The notes beneath the pieces are model-generated. The model was not told where the DNA came from and did no database searches. It worked only from the letters and a program-made list of their open reading frames with translations. Positions 44,302-52,859 of a stretch of 64,000 nucleotides of DNA are shown in pieces. Both the position numbers and the translations under genes were made by a program. The DNA comes from Falsiroseomonas selenitidurans. Lineage in GTDB: Bacteria; Pseudomonadota; Alphaproteobacteria; Acetobacterales; Acetobacteraceae. The stretch covers positions 1 to 64,000 of the forward strand of contig NZ_JAAVNE010000014.1 in assembly GCF_012103215.1 (NCBI RefSeq). Direction: 5' to 3'. Position 1 is the first letter of the stretch; every line of letters starts with the position of its first letter.

Positions 44302-44353
44302 CTGTTGCAGGCAGGCGCGCCGGCTTCCTGTTGCAGGCGGGCGCGCCGGCTTC
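44302..44353. repeat. 26-bp tandem duplication at the end of the COG0523 gene
   Basis: CTGTTGCAGGC(A/G)GGCGCGCCGGCTTC occurs at 44302-44327 and 44328-44353, with one difference. The second copy overlaps the stop codon of the leftward GTPase gene at 44352-44354. Confidence 0.85.
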
Positions 44354-45410
44354 AGGCGGCGGCGATCGCCTGTTCGTCTCCCGCCGCCTTCAGGAAGGCC
44401 TCCAGCCCCTGCCGCACCACTGCCGGGTCCAGGTCGCGCAGGATGAAGACGAGGCGGGTTCGGCGCGGCAGGCCCGGCGGCCAGGCCGGCAGGCGGCGCG
44501 GCGGGTGGAACAGGTGCTGCACGCCATGCACCACCACGGGCTGCGACTCGCCCTGCAGGTCCAGCAACCCCTTCATGCGCAGCACCGCGGCGCCGCGCGT
44601 CATGGCCAGCATCTCCAGCCATCCGGCCAGGCCCTGCCAGGGCAGGGGGGTGTCGTATTCCAGGCAGAGCGCCTGGATGCGCGAATCGTGGCGGTTCACG
44701 TCATGCGCATGGTGAGGGTGGTGGCCATGCCCGTGCTCGTGCCCCTGCGGGGCGGCGGCGCCGATCCAGCCGGCGACATCCGGTGCCTTGCCGGCGGGCT
44801 CGTAGGGGCCGCAATCCAGCAGCGCCGCGGCGGCGATGTCGCCGGCCACGGCATGCAGCACCGGCGCCACCGGGTTCAGCACCCGCAGCCTGGCCGCCAG
44901 CGCCGCCACCACCGCCGGCGCCACCAGATCCGTCTTGCTCAGCACCAGGCGGTCGGCGACGGCGGCCTGGCGCTGCGCCTCCTCCTGCGCCTCCAGCGTA
45001 GCGGCGCCGGTGGCGGCATCCACCAGCGTCACCACGCCATCCAGGACGAAGCGCCGCGCCAGCCGCGGATCGGCGATCAGCGTCTGCAGGATGGGCGCGG
45101 GGTCGGCGAGGCCGGTGGTCTCCACCACCACCCGCGCCACGCGCTGCCCGGCCAGCACCCGGCCCCACAGCCCGTCCAGCGCCGCCAGCAGGTCGCCGCG
45201 GATGGTGCAGCACAGGCAGCCGGCGTTCAGCAGCACCGTGTCGCCGTCCAGCCGCTCCACCAGCAGGTGGTCCAGACCCACCTCGCCGAATTCGTTGATC
45301 AGCACGGCGGTGTCGGCCATGGCGGGCTGCTTCAGCAGCGCGTTCAGCAGCGTGGTCTTGCCGGCGCCAAGGAAGCCGGTCAGCAGCGTCAGCGGGATCG
45401 GCGCGCTCAT
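44352..45410 (-). CDS. COG0523 (CobW/ZNG-type) metal-chaperone GTPase
   Basis: GTPase of 352 residues. P-loop GFLGAGKTT, the diagnostic metal-binding CLCC at residues 64-67, NEFGE, switch region VETTGLADP and base-binding SKTD are intact. A His-rich stretch near residues 225-240 (HEHGHGHHPHHAH) could hold zinc. The C-terminal CobW_C domain ends near 340. It overlaps hisI by ATGA. With the divergent Fur-type regulator and hisI, a zinc-delivery role is more likely than cobalamin synthesis; that is inference from context. Confidence 0.9.
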   Translation of the reverse strand: MSAPIPLTLLTGFLGAGKTTLLNALLKQPAMADTAVLINEFGEVGLDHLLVERLDGDTVLLNAGCLCCTIRGDLLAALDGLWGRVLAGQRVARVVVETTGLADPAPILQTLIADPRLARRFVLDGVVTLVDAATGAATLEAQEEAQRQAAVADRLVLSKTDLVAPAVVAALAARLRVLNPVAPVLHAVAGDIAAAALLDCGPYEPAGKAPDVAGWIGAAAPQGHEHGHGHHPHHAHDVNRHDSRIQALCLEYDTPLPWQGLAGWLEMLAMTRGAAVLRMKGLLDLQGESQPVVVHGVQHLFHPPRRLPAWPPGLPRRTRLVFILRDLDPAVVRQGLEAFLKAAGDEQAIAAA

Positions 45411-45853
45411 GCGCCCGTCGCACCCGCCTTGCCGCCATACAGCGTGGCGGGGTCCACCAGCGGCTCGGCGATGGTGGTGAAGGCCTCGCCGCGCACGGCG
45501 TGGAAGAAGCAGTTGCGCCGGCCGGTGTGGCAGGCGACGCCGGGCTGGTCGACCAGCGCCAGCAGCGTGTCGCCATCGCAATCCAGCCGCAGGTCGACCA
45601 GCGCCTGCACCTGGCCGGAGGTCTCGCCCTTGCGCCACAGCCGGCTGCGGGATCGGCTGAAGTAGCAGACGCGGCCCGTGGCCAGCGTCTCCACCAGCGC
45701 CTCGCGGTTCATCCAGGCCATCATCAGCACCTCGCCGGTATCGTGCTGCTGGGCGATGCAGGGGATCAGGCCCTGGCCGTCGAAGCGCGCGGCCTCGACC
45801 AGGCGCTGGGCGGCGGCGGGCAGGGTGGTGGCGGTGTCGGGTGCGTCGGTCAT
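45407..45853 (-). CDS. hisI: Phosphoribosyl-AMP cyclohydrolase HisI
   Basis: Histidine-biosynthesis enzyme of 148 residues that opens the ring of phosphoribosyl-AMP. The zinc Cys residues are C92, C108 and C115, with the magnesium motif DCDGD and RRNCFFHAV. It stands away from other his genes and is coupled to the COG0523 GTPase; its start is 42 bases from the divergent Zur-like gene. This suggests zinc-dependent regulation or zinc loading of HisI. Confidence 0.94.
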   Translation of the reverse strand: MTDAPDTATTLPAAAQRLVEAARFDGQGLIPCIAQQHDTGEVLMMAWMNREALVETLATGRVCYFSRSRSRLWRKGETSGQVQALVDLRLDCDGDTLLALVDQPGVACHTGRRNCFFHAVRGEAFTTIAEPLVDPATLYGGKAGATGA

Positions 45854-45896
45854 GATGCGCCCCTATATCGTGAATCAAGGCACGAGGGGCAGGTGG

Positions 45897-46412
45897 ATGA
45901 CGGCAGGCGAGGCGGCGGCGATCGGCGGCACGGCCGAGGATCCGGCGATGGAGGCGGCGCTGGACCGCGCCGCGGCCAGCTGCACGCGGCACGGCGCGCA
46001 ACTGACGGAGTTGCGTCGCCAGGTGCTGCGCCTGGTGCTGGAGGCGGAGCAGCCGATCGGCGCCTATGCGCTGCTTGATCGGCTGCGTCGCGCCAGGCGC
46101 GGGGCTGCGCCGCCCACGGTGTATCGGGCGCTGGATTTTCTCCTGGCCCAGGGGCTCATCCACAAGGTGGAGCGGCTGAACGCCTTCATCGGCTGCGAGG
46201 AAGTGGGGCACGGACACGCCCATGGGGCAGGTCATCCGCACCAATTCCTGATCTGTGGTGAATGCGGCGGGACCGCGGAAATCTGCGATCTTGGCGTGGC
46301 ACAGGCGGTCCAGGCGGCGGCCCGCGGCGCCGGTTTCCTGCCGCATCGAACGACGGTGGAGGTGGAGGGCCTCTGCCTCCGCTGTCAGAACTCACCAGGT
46401 TCGGCGAAGTAA
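45897..46412 (+). CDS. Fur-family regulator, Zur-like
   Basis: Metal-responsive repressor of 171 residues. The N-terminal winged helix has TELRRQVLRLVLEAEQPIGAY and PPTVYRALDFLLAQGLIHKVE. The C-terminal domain has a structural zinc site C120-x2-C123 and C160-x2-C163, and an extra His-rich stretch GHGHAHGAGHPHQF. Zur rather than Fur is inferred from the divergent COG0523-hisI operon. The ATG at 45897 follows AGGGGCAGG. No clear Zur box was found in the 43 bases between the two starts. Confidence 0.85.
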   Translation: MTAGEAAAIGGTAEDPAMEAALDRAAASCTRHGAQLTELRRQVLRLVLEAEQPIGAYALLDRLRRARRGAAPPTVYRALDFLLAQGLIHKVERLNAFIGCEEVGHGHAHGAGHPHQFLICGECGGTAEICDLGVAQAVQAAARGAGFLPHRTTVEVEGLCLRCQNSPGSAK

Positions 46413-46508
46413 CGTTTTCGTGAGACCGGGCGCTTCGGGCCAACGAATAGAAACATCATAAATTTGAGAACGTTGCATCCGTGTTCCGGTCTGGCATGAA
46501 CATGCCTC

Positions 46509-46868
46509 ATGACGAATGGCGTTGACTTGGTGGCAGGCCGCATCGCGGCGCTCCGATTGTTGCGTGACCTCAGGCGGATCGATGTGCGGGCCGGCGTCAA
46601 GAACAGCCGGATCGCCTTCGATGTTGCCATGCTTTTCTATGTGGAGGCGGTGAACCAGCCGGATGCGGCGCTGTCGGTGGACCAGATCGCCGCCGCCAGC
46701 GGCTACAGCGGCCCCACCGTGCGGCTGGTGATCAAGCGGCTGCTGGGGGCGGAGGTCATCCGGCCGGACCGCAGGGTGGGCAAGACCCAGCTCTATGCCC
46801 TGACGCCGGAAGGCTATGCCGGCTTCGACGGCTACATCGCCGCCATCCTGGATTTCCGCCAGGGCTGA
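46509..46868 (+). CDS. Winged-helix DNA-binding protein (MarR-like)
   Basis: Small regulator of 119 residues. The helix-turn-helix is LSVDQIAAASGYSGPTVRLVIKRLLGAEVI, followed by a wing with RRVGKTQLYALTPEGY. The N-terminal 55 residues form helices for dimerisation. No effector domain. It follows an AT-rich 96-base gap with likely promoter sequence. It has the same direction as the Zur-like gene but is not tightly coupled. Targets unknown. Confidence 0.8.
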   Translation: MTNGVDLVAGRIAALRLLRDLRRIDVRAGVKNSRIAFDVAMLFYVEAVNQPDAALSVDQIAAASGYSGPTVRLVIKRLLGAEVIRPDRRVGKTQLYALTPEGYAGFDGYIAAILDFRQG

Positions 46869-46943
46869 ACCCGGCGGCCGGGGGGCAGCCGTTGCGGCCC
46901 GCGGTGGAAGCCGGAAGCCCTGGCGGGCTTCCGGCCCCTCCCG

Positions 46944-48143
46944 CTACTGCGGCAGCAGCGCCAGGGCCTGTTCGAGGTCGGCGATCACATCCGCCACCTC
47001 CTCCAGCCCGATATGCAGGCGCACCGCCTGGCCATCCGGCAGGGCGGTCACGCGGCGCTGCAGCCCGCCATTGGTCGGCAGCGCCAGGCATTCATAGCCG
47101 CCCCAGCTGGCGCCGATTCCGAACAGCTTCAGCCCGTCGACGAAGCGGAAGATGTCGGCCTCGCTGAAGCGGGGCTGGAACACCACGCCGAACAGCGAGC
47201 AGGCGCCGGTGAAGTCCCGCTTCCAGATCGCATGCCCCGGCGCGCCCGGCAGTGCCGGATGCCGCACCTGCATCACCTCCGGCCGATCCGCCAGCCATGC
47301 CGCCACGCGCAGCGCCGAGTCCGCCTGGTGGCGCAGCCGCACCGGCATGGTGCGCACGCCGCGCAGCGCCAGCCAGCAATCATCCGGGCTGGCATAGTGG
47401 CCGAGCGCGGAGGCCATGCCGCGGATGATGTAGTGGTGTTCCCGCGAGGCCACGGTGACGGAGCCGAGCAGGATGTCGGAATGCCCGCCGACATACTTCG
47501 TCAGCGCCTGGATCGACACGTCGCAGCCATGCGCGAAGGGCTGGAAGGTGTGGATGCCCCAGGTGTTGTCGATCATGCTGATGGCGCCATGCCGCTTCGC
47601 CACCGCGGTCAGCGCCGGCACATCCTGCACCTCGAAGGTGTGGCTGCCCGGGCTTTCCAGGTAGAGCACCCTGGTGTTCGGCGTCCACAGCGCCTCAAGC
47701 CCCGCGGCGTCGAGGCAGGGGTCGTAGAACACCGTCTCCACGCCCCAATGCGGCAGCACATTCTCCGCCAGGTTGCGCGCCGGGCCATAGACGCTGTCCG
47801 GCATCAGGCAGCGATCGCCGGATTTCAGCCAGGCCATCAGCGGCACCGTCACCGCGGAAAGCCCCGTGCCGGTGATGGTGCATTGCGTGCCGCCCTCGAT
47901 CTCGGCGACCACATCCTCCAGCTGCCAATGCGTCGGGCCGCCCTGGGTGCCGTAGGTCATCACCCGGTCGAAGCGATGCTTCGCATTGTCCCGCCGCGCC
48001 TCGCAGGAGGGGGAGGTGACGGTGGAGCCGCGGTGCACCGGCGGGTTCACGAAGCCCAGCGCGCGGATCGGCGGCCGCGCCGCATGCGACATGCGGGTGG
48101 CGAAGCCGTGCTTCGGCGCGGCAGGGGGGGCGTCGTCGGGCAT
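46944..48143 (-). CDS. Cystathionine beta-lyase / trans-sulfuration enzyme (MetC-like)
   Basis: PLP enzyme of 399 residues. The cofactor Lys lies in IQALTKYVGGHSD; NTWGIHTFQP and GSHTFEVQDVPAL belong to the cofactor pocket. It best fits cystathionine beta-lyase but other Cys/Met-metabolism family reactions cannot be excluded. Its start overlaps the stop of the sulfurtransferase gene (TGATG), linking sulfur metabolism in one operon. Confidence 0.88.
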   Translation of the reverse strand: MPDDAPPAAPKHGFATRMSHAARPPIRALGFVNPPVHRGSTVTSPSCEARRDNAKHRFDRVMTYGTQGGPTHWQLEDVVAEIEGGTQCTITGTGLSAVTVPLMAWLKSGDRCLMPDSVYGPARNLAENVLPHWGVETVFYDPCLDAAGLEALWTPNTRVLYLESPGSHTFEVQDVPALTAVAKRHGAISMIDNTWGIHTFQPFAHGCDVSIQALTKYVGGHSDILLGSVTVASREHHYIIRGMASALGHYASPDDCWLALRGVRTMPVRLRHQADSALRVAAWLADRPEVMQVRHPALPGAPGHAIWKRDFTGACSLFGVVFQPRFSEADIFRFVDGLKLFGIGASWGGYECLALPTNGGLQRRVTALPDGQAVRLHIGLEEVADVIADLEQALALLPQ

Positions 48144-48994
48144 CAGGCGGCACTCGCTTCCTTGGGGGTTTCCGGGCGTCCCGCCCATTCGGTCCAGGAC
48201 CCGTCATACACCGCGGCCTCCGGCAGGCCCGCGCGCAGCAGGCCGAGCGCCAGCACGCAGGCGGTGACGCCGGTGCCGCAGGAGGTGACGACGGGCCGGC
48301 TGCCGTCCACGCCGCGCTCGGCGAACATCGCCCGCAGCGTCGCCGCATCCTTCATCACGCCATCCGGCCCCACCAGGTCCGCGGCGGGCAGGGAGGCCGC
48401 GCCCGGCATGTGGCCGGAGGGCAGGCCGGGGCGCGGTTCCGGCGCGGTGCCGTCGAAGCGGGCCTTCGACCGCGCATCGAGGATCAGCGCCTCGCCGCCG
48501 CCCTGGCGGACGATGCGCTTCACGTCGCCGATGCCGGCCAGGCGGCGGGCGATCAGGTCCGGCACGAAGTCGCGCGGCGTGGCGGCGGGGGCATCGCCGG
48601 CTTCCACGGGGCGGCCTTCGCGCTGCCATTTCGGCAGGCCGCCATCCAGCACCGCCACCTTCTCATGCCCGAACAGCCGCATCATCCACCAGCCGCGCGG
48701 CGAGGCACGCAGCCCGTGCTGGTCGTAGAACACCACGCGGGTTTCGTTGCCCACGCCCAGCGCGCCGATCAGCCTTCCGAACAGCGCCGGGGTCGGTACC
48801 ATGTGCGGCAGCGTGTCGTGCGGGTCGGCGATGTGCTCCAGGTCGAACAGGCGGGCGCCGGGGATGTGGGCGGCGCGGAAGCCGTCCGGCGCGTTGCCCG
48901 TCTCGTTCGGCAGGTAGGTGGTGCAGTCCAGCACCACCAGGTCCGGCTTGCCCAGTTCCGCGGCCAGCCATTCGGTCGAGACCAGCAGGTCCAT
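48143..48994 (-). CDS. Thiosulfate/3-mercaptopyruvate sulfurtransferase (tandem rhodanese)
   Basis: Enzyme of 283 residues with two rhodanese domains. The N-terminal domain is non-catalytic (DGFRAAHIPGARLFD, YDQHG); the C-terminal domain has the active-site loop CGTGVTAC, which resembles the CG(S/T)GVT loop of mercaptopyruvate sulfurtransferases. It transfers sulfane sulfur to cyanide or thiols. Located between alaX and the MetC-like gene, five bases after alaX. Confidence 0.93.
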   Translation of the reverse strand: MDLLVSTEWLAAELGKPDLVVLDCTTYLPNETGNAPDGFRAAHIPGARLFDLEHIADPHDTLPHMVPTPALFGRLIGALGVGNETRVVFYDQHGLRASPRGWWMMRLFGHEKVAVLDGGLPKWQREGRPVEAGDAPAATPRDFVPDLIARRLAGIGDVKRIVRQGGGEALILDARSKARFDGTAPEPRPGLPSGHMPGAASLPAADLVGPDGVMKDAATLRAMFAERGVDGSRPVVTSCGTGVTACVLALGLLRAGLPEAAVYDGSWTEWAGRPETPKEASAA

Positions 48995-48999
48995 CGCGT

Positions 49000-49719
49000 T
49001 CAATCCCCCAGGACGATGTGGATGCGCCGGTTCTGCCGGCCCTTGCTTTCCAGCCGGCTGACCTCCACCCGGCCGATCTCCCCGGTGCTGCACACATGGG
49101 TGCCGCCGCAGGGCTGCAGGTCGATGGGCGCCGCCTCCGGCCCGATGCGCACCAGGCGGATGCGCCCGGCGCCGCGCGGCGGCTGCACGGACAGGGTGCG
49201 CACCATCTGCGGGTTGGCGTCCAGCTCCGCCTCCGTGATCCAGCCGGTGCCGACGGGATGGTCGGCGGCGACCAGGGCGGCCAGCTTCTCGGTGAACCAC
49301 TCCTTGGCCGGCGGCTCCGGCAGGTCGAAATCCAGCCGCGACTTCTCCGCGCCGATCTGGTTGCCGGTGGCGTAGATGCCGGGCAGCACGCTGCACAGCA
49401 GGTGCAGCGTGGTGTGCATGCGCATGTGCCGGTGGCGGCGGTTCCAGTCCAGTTCCAGCGCCACCTCCGCGCCCACGGGCGGCAGCGCGGCGCCCTCGGC
49501 CAGGGTGTGGCGCACGGCGCCGGCCTCGCCCTTCACCGCTTCGGCCACCGCGGCTTCGCCGCCATCCCAGCGCAGCAGCCCGGCATCGCCCGGCTGGCCG
49601 CCGCTGCGGGCGTAGAACAGCGTGCGGTCCAGCACCACGCCCTGCGCATCGGCGGCCAGCACGCGCGCCGTTGCCTCCCGCAGATAGGCGTCGTCGAGGT
49701 AGAGTTGTTCCGTCGTCAT
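49000..49719 (-). CDS. AlaX-type alanyl-tRNA editing protein
   Basis: Trans-editing hydrolase of 239 residues that clears Ser- or Gly-mischarged tRNA-Ala. The zinc motifs are MRMHTTLHLL (HxxxH) and CGGTHV. The N-terminal DRTLFYARSGGQPGD is the editing-domain start. Overlaps the NUDIX stop by ATGA. Context with sulfur genes is not explained. Confidence 0.93.
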   Translation of the reverse strand: MTTEQLYLDDAYLREATARVLAADAQGVVLDRTLFYARSGGQPGDAGLLRWDGGEAAVAEAVKGEAGAVRHTLAEGAALPPVGAEVALELDWNRRHRHMRMHTTLHLLCSVLPGIYATGNQIGAEKSRLDFDLPEPPAKEWFTEKLAALVAADHPVGTGWITEAELDANPQMVRTLSVQPPRGAGRIRLVRIGPEAAPIDLQPCGGTHVCSTGEIGRVEVSRLESKGRQNRRIHIVLGD

Positions 49720-50393
49720 GCCTTGTTCCATTCGGCCCGCAGGCGGGGCCGGTTCACCTGCAGCCACAGCAGCGCCAGCGCCGCCGGCGCATTCTCGATC
49801 CGGTTGTCGGCCACCAGGCGGAAGGCTTCCTCCGCCGGCAGCACCTGCAACCGCGTATCCTCATGCTCCGCCACCAGGCCGTGGCTCTCCTCCCCGGCGG
49901 CCGAGAGGTCGCAGCGGGCGCAGAAGAAATGCACCACCTCGTCGCAGCCGCCCTGCATCAGCATGAAGGCGCCGATCCGCGCCATGCCCTGCGCCGCCAG
50001 CCCGGTCTCCTCCGCCAGTTCGCGGCGGCCGGAGGCTTCCGGATCCTCGCCCGCCTCCAGCAGCCCGGCGGGGCATTCGGTCATCACCGGGGCGAGGCCG
50101 GCAGCCAGCGCCGGCAGGCGGAACTGGGCGATCAGGCCGATGCGGTCGGTCGCCGGGTCGTAGGGCAGGATCACCACGCCCTGGCCGCGGCGCCACAGCT
50201 CCCAGGTCAGGATGCCGGAGGGCGTGCCGTCGAAGCGGGTGTAGCGGAAGCGCACGCGCTGCAGGGCGAAGCGCTGGCCCCAGACCACCTCATCCTCCAG
50301 CACCTCCAGCCCCGGATGGGCCGGGATGGGCGGGGCCTTGGGGTGCCTGGGCGCCGCAGGCGCGCGATCGGAGGGGGGCGGGCTGGCGCTCAT
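49716..50393 (-). CDS. NUDIX hydrolase, ADP-ribose-pyrophosphatase type
   Basis: Hydrolase of 225 residues with a complete NUDIX box: G-x5-E in GLLEAGE, then REL-x-EE-x-G in RRELAEETGL. The layout resembles ADP-sugar pyrophosphatases such as NudF. A Pro-rich N-terminal 28 residues precede the domain. First gene of the NUDIX-alaX-sulfurtransferase-metC-like operon and divergent, 37 bases, from the EamA transporter. Confidence 0.92.
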   Translation of the reverse strand: MSASPPPSDRAPAAPRHPKAPPIPAHPGLEVLEDEVVWGQRFALQRVRFRYTRFDGTPSGILTWELWRRGQGVVILPYDPATDRIGLIAQFRLPALAAGLAPVMTECPAGLLEAGEDPEASGRRELAEETGLAAQGMARIGAFMLMQGGCDEVVHFFCARCDLSAAGEESHGLVAEHEDTRLQVLPAEEAFRLVADNRIENAPAALALLWLQVNRPRLRAEWNKA

Positions 50394-50430
50394 GCCCGGC
50401 GGACCCTACCCTTGGGCGTCAGGAACGTCC

Positions 50431-51339
50431 ATGTCCCCCACTGATCCGCCCCCCTCCTCGGTCGTCGCGGCGCGGCGCCGCGCCATCCTGCTCGTGCTCG
50501 GCGCCTCGGCCGCCTTCGTGGTTTCCGCCGCGCTGGTGAAGGCGATCGGGCCGGGCGTGCCGCTGCCGCAGGTCATCCTGTTCCGCAACGCCTTCGCCCT
50601 GCCGCTGCTGCTGCTGATGGTGATGCAGGCGGGCGGGCTGGCGATGCTGCGCACCCGCCTGCCCTGGCGGCATGCGGAGCGCACCTTCTGGGGGCTGTGC
50701 GGCATGACCGGCGCCTTCCACGGCTTCGCGCACCTGCCGCTGGCCACCGCCACCGCGCTGGGCTTCACCATGCCGCTGTTCCTGACGGCGCTTTCGGTGC
50801 TGCTGCTGGGGGAGAAGGTGGGCTGGCGCCGCTGGTCGGCGGTGGCCGTCGGCTTCTGCGGCGTGCTGGTGATGGTACGCCCGGGCTTCGGCGGCGCGGC
50901 GCTGCCGGTGTTCTCCGTGGGCCTGGTGCTGCTGGGGGCCTTCGGCTGGGCCATGGCGATGCTGAGCATCCGCCGCATGGGCGAGGCCGGGGAAAGCGGC
51001 GTTTCCATCGTCTTCTGGTTCGCCCTCTCCTCCGCCATGGTGGCGGGGCTGGCGACGATCCCGGTCTGGGTCACGCCGACACCCGCGCAGTGGCTGATGC
51101 TGGGCGGCATCGGCTTCGTCTCCGCCATCGCCCAGCTGCTGATGACGGCGGCCTACCGGCGGGGGGAGACGACGCTGCTCGCCCCCTTCGAGTATTCCGG
51201 CCTGATCTGGACCATGCTGGTCGGCATCCTGATCTGGGCGGAATGGCCGGATCTGTTCGAGTTGCTGGGCTTTGCCGTGCTGGTCGGCGCCGGCCTGTAT
51301 ATCTGGCGGCGGGAGGTGCTGCGCGCGGCGCAGCGCTGA
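50431..51339 (+). CDS. EamA/DMT-family membrane transporter
   Basis: Inner-membrane protein of 302 residues with about ten helices in two EamA repeats. Marks include FRNAFALPLLLL, LGFTMPLFLTALSVLLLGEKVGWRRW and APFEYSGLIWTMLVGILIWAEWP. The direction is probably export of a metabolite. The start follows AGGAA. It converges on the small membrane gene three bases downstream. Confidence 0.9.
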   Translation: MSPTDPPPSSVVAARRRAILLVLGASAAFVVSAALVKAIGPGVPLPQVILFRNAFALPLLLLMVMQAGGLAMLRTRLPWRHAERTFWGLCGMTGAFHGFAHLPLATATALGFTMPLFLTALSVLLLGEKVGWRRWSAVAVGFCGVLVMVRPGFGGAALPVFSVGLVLLGAFGWAMAMLSIRRMGEAGESGVSIVFWFALSSAMVAGLATIPVWVTPTPAQWLMLGGIGFVSAIAQLLMTAAYRRGETTLLAPFEYSGLIWTMLVGILIWAEWPDLFELLGFAVLVGAGLYIWRREVLRAAQR

Positions 51340-51342
51340 GCC

Positions 51343-51480
51343 TCAGCGGACCGCATTCTCCAGCAGCGCCATCACCGCCACGCAGGCCAGGGCGACGGCG
51401 GCCAGGACGGGGAAGATGGCGGTGTGGCGATAGGCGCCCGGGTTGCGGCGGGCGTCGTCGGCACTGGTGTGGTGGGCCAT
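51343..51480 (-). CDS. Single-span membrane protein of 45 residues
   Basis: A short gene that is easily missed. The ATG at 51480 follows AGAGGAG at good distance. The protein has a His- and Arg-rich N-terminus (MAHHTSADDARRNPGAYRH), one hydrophobic helix (AIFPVLAAVALACVAVMALL) and a short tail. No family is recognised. The stop lies four bases from the stop of the EamA transporter. Confidence 0.6.
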   Translation of the reverse strand: MAHHTSADDARRNPGAYRHTAIFPVLAAVALACVAVMALLENAVR

Positions 51481-51557
51481 GATGCGGTGCTCCTCTCTGC
51501 ACCATCACCGAACGTCGCTCCCGCCGGGCGGGTTCGCGGCCGTTCCGTCGGCTGCTC

Positions 51558-52859
51558 CTATGTCGCCGGCGTGCCAAGCCGTTGCGCCAGCCGCCGCGTC
51601 GCCGCCTGGTCCGGATGCGCGCGCTGCAGCACCGCCAGATGCGCCATCGCCGTGGTGCGATCCCCGTCGGCCAGCGCCATCTCCGCCAGTTGCTGTTGCG
51701 CCACCGGATGGTCCGGCACGGCGCGCAGCGCGGCGCGGTAGGCGGTGCGGGCGGGGCCGGATTCGCCGAGGCGTTCATGCAGCCGGCCGATGGCCGCGTG
51801 CTGGTTCGCCTCCCGCTCCGCGCCCACCCGCATCTCGCGCTCCAGCAATGCCAGGGCGGCCTGCAGGGCGGCGGCCTGATCGACCGGCGGCGGCCCGGCG
51901 CCGGGGGGCGGGCCTTCCGGCACCTCCAGCGGCGCGAACAGGCGCGGGCGGTCGGGGAACCAGCGGCGGCGCACCGCCTCGTTCACCGCCTCGAAGCGCC
52001 CCAGGAAGGCGGCGGCCTCCGCCGGGTGCGGTCGCCAGCCGCGGCCGGGCAGGGTTTCCGACGCCGCCTGCACGAAGCGCCGCCACAGCGGTGAGGCGGC
52101 GCTCAGCCCCTGCGGGGTCGCCTTCATCCAGGCGCCCATGCTGCGCAGCAGGTCGATGCCGCCGGGGGTGAGGGAGAGGTTGGATTGCCGGTCCGGGTCG
52201 TCCTGCGGCACCGCCAGGTCGATCCCGCACAGCGCCAGGAAGTCGTCCACCGCATCGCCGTTGCGCAGCAGGTCGCGCTCGAAGATCCGCACCAGCAGGG
52301 CGTCCGCGCCGAAGATCCCGGCCCAGAGGTCCAGCAGCCGGGCGTAGTCGTATTGCCCCAGCCGCTCCGGCCCCGCCTGCGGCATGGTGGGCGGGTTGAT
52401 CTGGGCGATGCGCAGCGCCTGAGTGTAGCCGGAGGCGAAGTGCTGGTCCTGCCGGCGCAGGTAGACCACCACGCGGAGGCGCCGGGCCAGCGGCGCCAGC
52501 AGGTCGCGCAGCCGCCCGACCTCCTCCGGCGTGTTCAGCAGCCCGCCGCATTGCTCGGCGGACAGGATGATGAGGCGGGTGGTGGCCGGCAGCGCCGCCA
52601 TCTCCGCCGCGAAGTCGCGCCGGAAGCGGTCGAGCCGCGCCGCGGCGCCGATGCCCTCCCACAAGGCCGGGTTGAAGTGGCCCAGCCGGTCCAGCGAGAC
52701 CAGCGAGGCCGGCAGCATCCCGTGATTGGCCCAGCCCGGTGCCGCCGGGTAGCAGACGCCAAGCTTCGCCAGCGCCGGCCGCCGCGCCCCCAGCACCCGC
52801 TGGATGGAGGAGGTGCCGGTCTTCGACTGGCCGATATGCAGGATGAGGTCCGGCGCCAT
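51558..52859 (-). CDS. Sulfotransferase-like protein with C-terminal TPR repeats
   Basis: Protein of 433 residues. The N-terminus MAPDLILHIGQSKTGTSSIQ is the 5'-phosphosulfate-binding loop of PAPS-dependent sulfotransferases, and LRVVVYLRRQDQHFASGY is the expected 3'-phosphate contact. Residues from about 340 to 425 form two or three TPR-like helical hairpins (ARTAYRAALRAVPDHPVAQ). This kind of protein may sulfate polysaccharides or lipids. The start overlaps the GNAT stop (TGATG). Confidence 0.83.
   Translation of the reverse strand: MAPDLILHIGQSKTGTSSIQRVLGARRPALAKLGVCYPAAPGWANHGMLPASLVSLDRLGHFNPALWEGIGAAARLDRFRRDFAAEMAALPATTRLIILSAEQCGGLLNTPEEVGRLRDLLAPLARRLRVVVYLRRQDQHFASGYTQALRIAQINPPTMPQAGPERLGQYDYARLLDLWAGIFGADALLVRIFERDLLRNGDAVDDFLALCGIDLAVPQDDPDRQSNLSLTPGGIDLLRSMGAWMKATPQGLSAASPLWRRFVQAASETLPGRGWRPHPAEAAAFLGRFEAVNEAVRRRWFPDRPRLFAPLEVPEGPPPGAGPPPVDQAAALQAALALLEREMRVGAEREANQHAAIGRLHERLGESGPARTAYRAALRAVPDHPVAQQQLAEMALADGDRTTAMAHLAVLQRAHPDQAATRRLAQRLGTPAT

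Noticed and set aside
45854..45896. Zur box between hisI and the Zur-like gene
   Set aside because: I searched for an AT-rich palindrome and found none convincing in the 43 bases.
46413..46508. Riboswitch or small RNA in the AT-richer gap
   Set aside because: No stable conserved-looking structure or terminator was seen; it is more likely just a promoter.
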